64,000 nucleotides of DNA, taken from positions 69,090 to 133,089 of the forward strand of contig NZ_MLCL01000077.1 in the NCBI RefSeq assembly GCF_001942625.1, written 5' to 3'. Source of the stretch: Mycobacterium syngnathidarum. Its GTDB lineage: Bacteria; Actinomycetota; Actinomycetes; Mycobacteriales; Mycobacteriaceae. A program made the translations under genes and the position numbers. Under the pieces are notes generated by a model. It saw only the letters and a program-made list of their open reading frames with translations. It was not told the origin of the DNA and made no database searches. Below, one piece after another: positions 63,876 through 64,000 of this stretch; within the stretch, counting starts at the first letter, position 1; each line of letters opens with the position of its first letter.

Positions 63876-64000
63876 TCAATCCGTGGACTGACTTGAGTGG
63901 TGTGGTTCGACGGTGATTCTGACGGCGGTTTGTGGGGTGGGCAGGATGTAGCCGCTGGTCTGCCCAGCTTTTCCTGTGTGCTTCGGTGGGGCCTGTTCGG
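63876..64000 (-). CDS. C-terminal end of an unidentified protein, truncated by window
   Basis: The minus-strand frame stays open from the right window edge to a TGA at 63876-63878, giving a tail with GQTSGYILPTPQTAVRI and ending HHSSQSTD. It is only 41 codons and has no recognised domain. The hairpin just beyond the stop supports a real gene end. An insertion-sequence transposase tail cannot be excluded. Confidence 0.35.
   Translation of the reverse strand, partial: EQAPPKHTGKAGQTSGYILPTPQTAVRITVEPHHSSQSTD

Overview
The window is high-GC actinobacterial DNA from a mycobacterium, most likely a fast-growing Mycolicibacterium close to M. smegmatis or M. fortuitum. The case rests on gene order. 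From about 2.6 kb to the right end the genes follow the M. tuberculosis order Rv0756c to Rv0813c as I know it: phoP-phoR, HIT protein, the CYP51/CYP123 operon, aldA, purD, purB-cyp126, purC-ptrB, purS-purQ, encapsulin-DyP peroxidase, pepC, purL, purF-purM, DUF3073, ygfZ, pabC, nitrobindin-like. A (p)ppGpp-synthetase fusion known from M. smegmatis is added next to purB. No rRNA, CRISPR array, prophage or complete insertion sequence was seen. There is one tRNA, tRNA-Thr(UGU).

Layout. 0-2.6 kb: truncated cutinase, a secreted GH5-like glycosidase, a 51-aa protein, an HNH nuclease and the tRNA. 2.6-6.1 kb: a decapeptide-repeat protein divergent from phoP-phoR, with PhoP-box-like direct repeats between them, then a HIT hydrolase. 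6.1-13.5 kb: a leftward oxidative run (SDR, SnoaL-like, adhB, SnoaL-like, ferredoxin, cyp51, SDR, cyp123, tetR). 13.7-18.5 kb: the divergent rightward run (aldehyde dehydrogenase, SDR, beta-hydroxyacid dehydrogenase, carboxymuconolactone decarboxylase, an unrecognised 408-aa protein). Two copies of a GGACA-N2-TGTCC palindrome lie between these two runs. 18.6-24.1 kb: an accessory envelope block absent from the M. tuberculosis order (three lipoproteins, an EspA/EspE-like protein with C-terminal repeats, an M15 peptidase, a TetR regulator, a CYP125-like P450). 24.2-36.0 kb: purD, an esterase, tetR plus an APC permease, the RNase-H-like/RelA fusion, purB-cyp126, a DUF1707 protein, an AbiEi/DUF559 protein, a membrane protein and purC. 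36.0-43.1 kb: oligopeptidase B, tetR, glutathione peroxidase, a deacetylase-like protein, an FAD dehydrogenase, an MBL hydrolase and a secreted protein. 43.2-50.1 kb: purS-purQ, encapsulin-DyP, pepC, a glyoxalase-like protein and purL. 50.1-55.3 kb: a membrane alpha/beta-hydrolase, a CPBP protease, a permease, an orphan MCE protein and a sterol-carrier-like protein. 55.4-55.9 kb: a decayed AspT-type transporter. 56.2-58.9 kb: purF-purM. 59-64 kb: DUF3073, ygfZ/pabC, small secreted proteins and lipoproteins, an unexplained structured element, the nitrobindin-like gene with a 32-aa membrane peptide, and a gene cut by the window end.

How the genes work together. Eight purine-biosynthesis genes (purD, B, C, S, Q, L, F, M) all read rightward but are split by unrelated genes. 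Four P450s with a ferredoxin, SDRs, alcohol and aldehyde dehydrogenases and two TetR regulators form a lipid/sterol/xenobiotic oxidation neighbourhood. PhoPR, the nucleotide-alarmone fusion and the encapsulin/peroxidase are stress functions. About eighteen start codons sit 6-7 bases after a TANNNT hexamer, the arrangement expected for leaderless mycobacterial transcripts. This was used to choose several starts.
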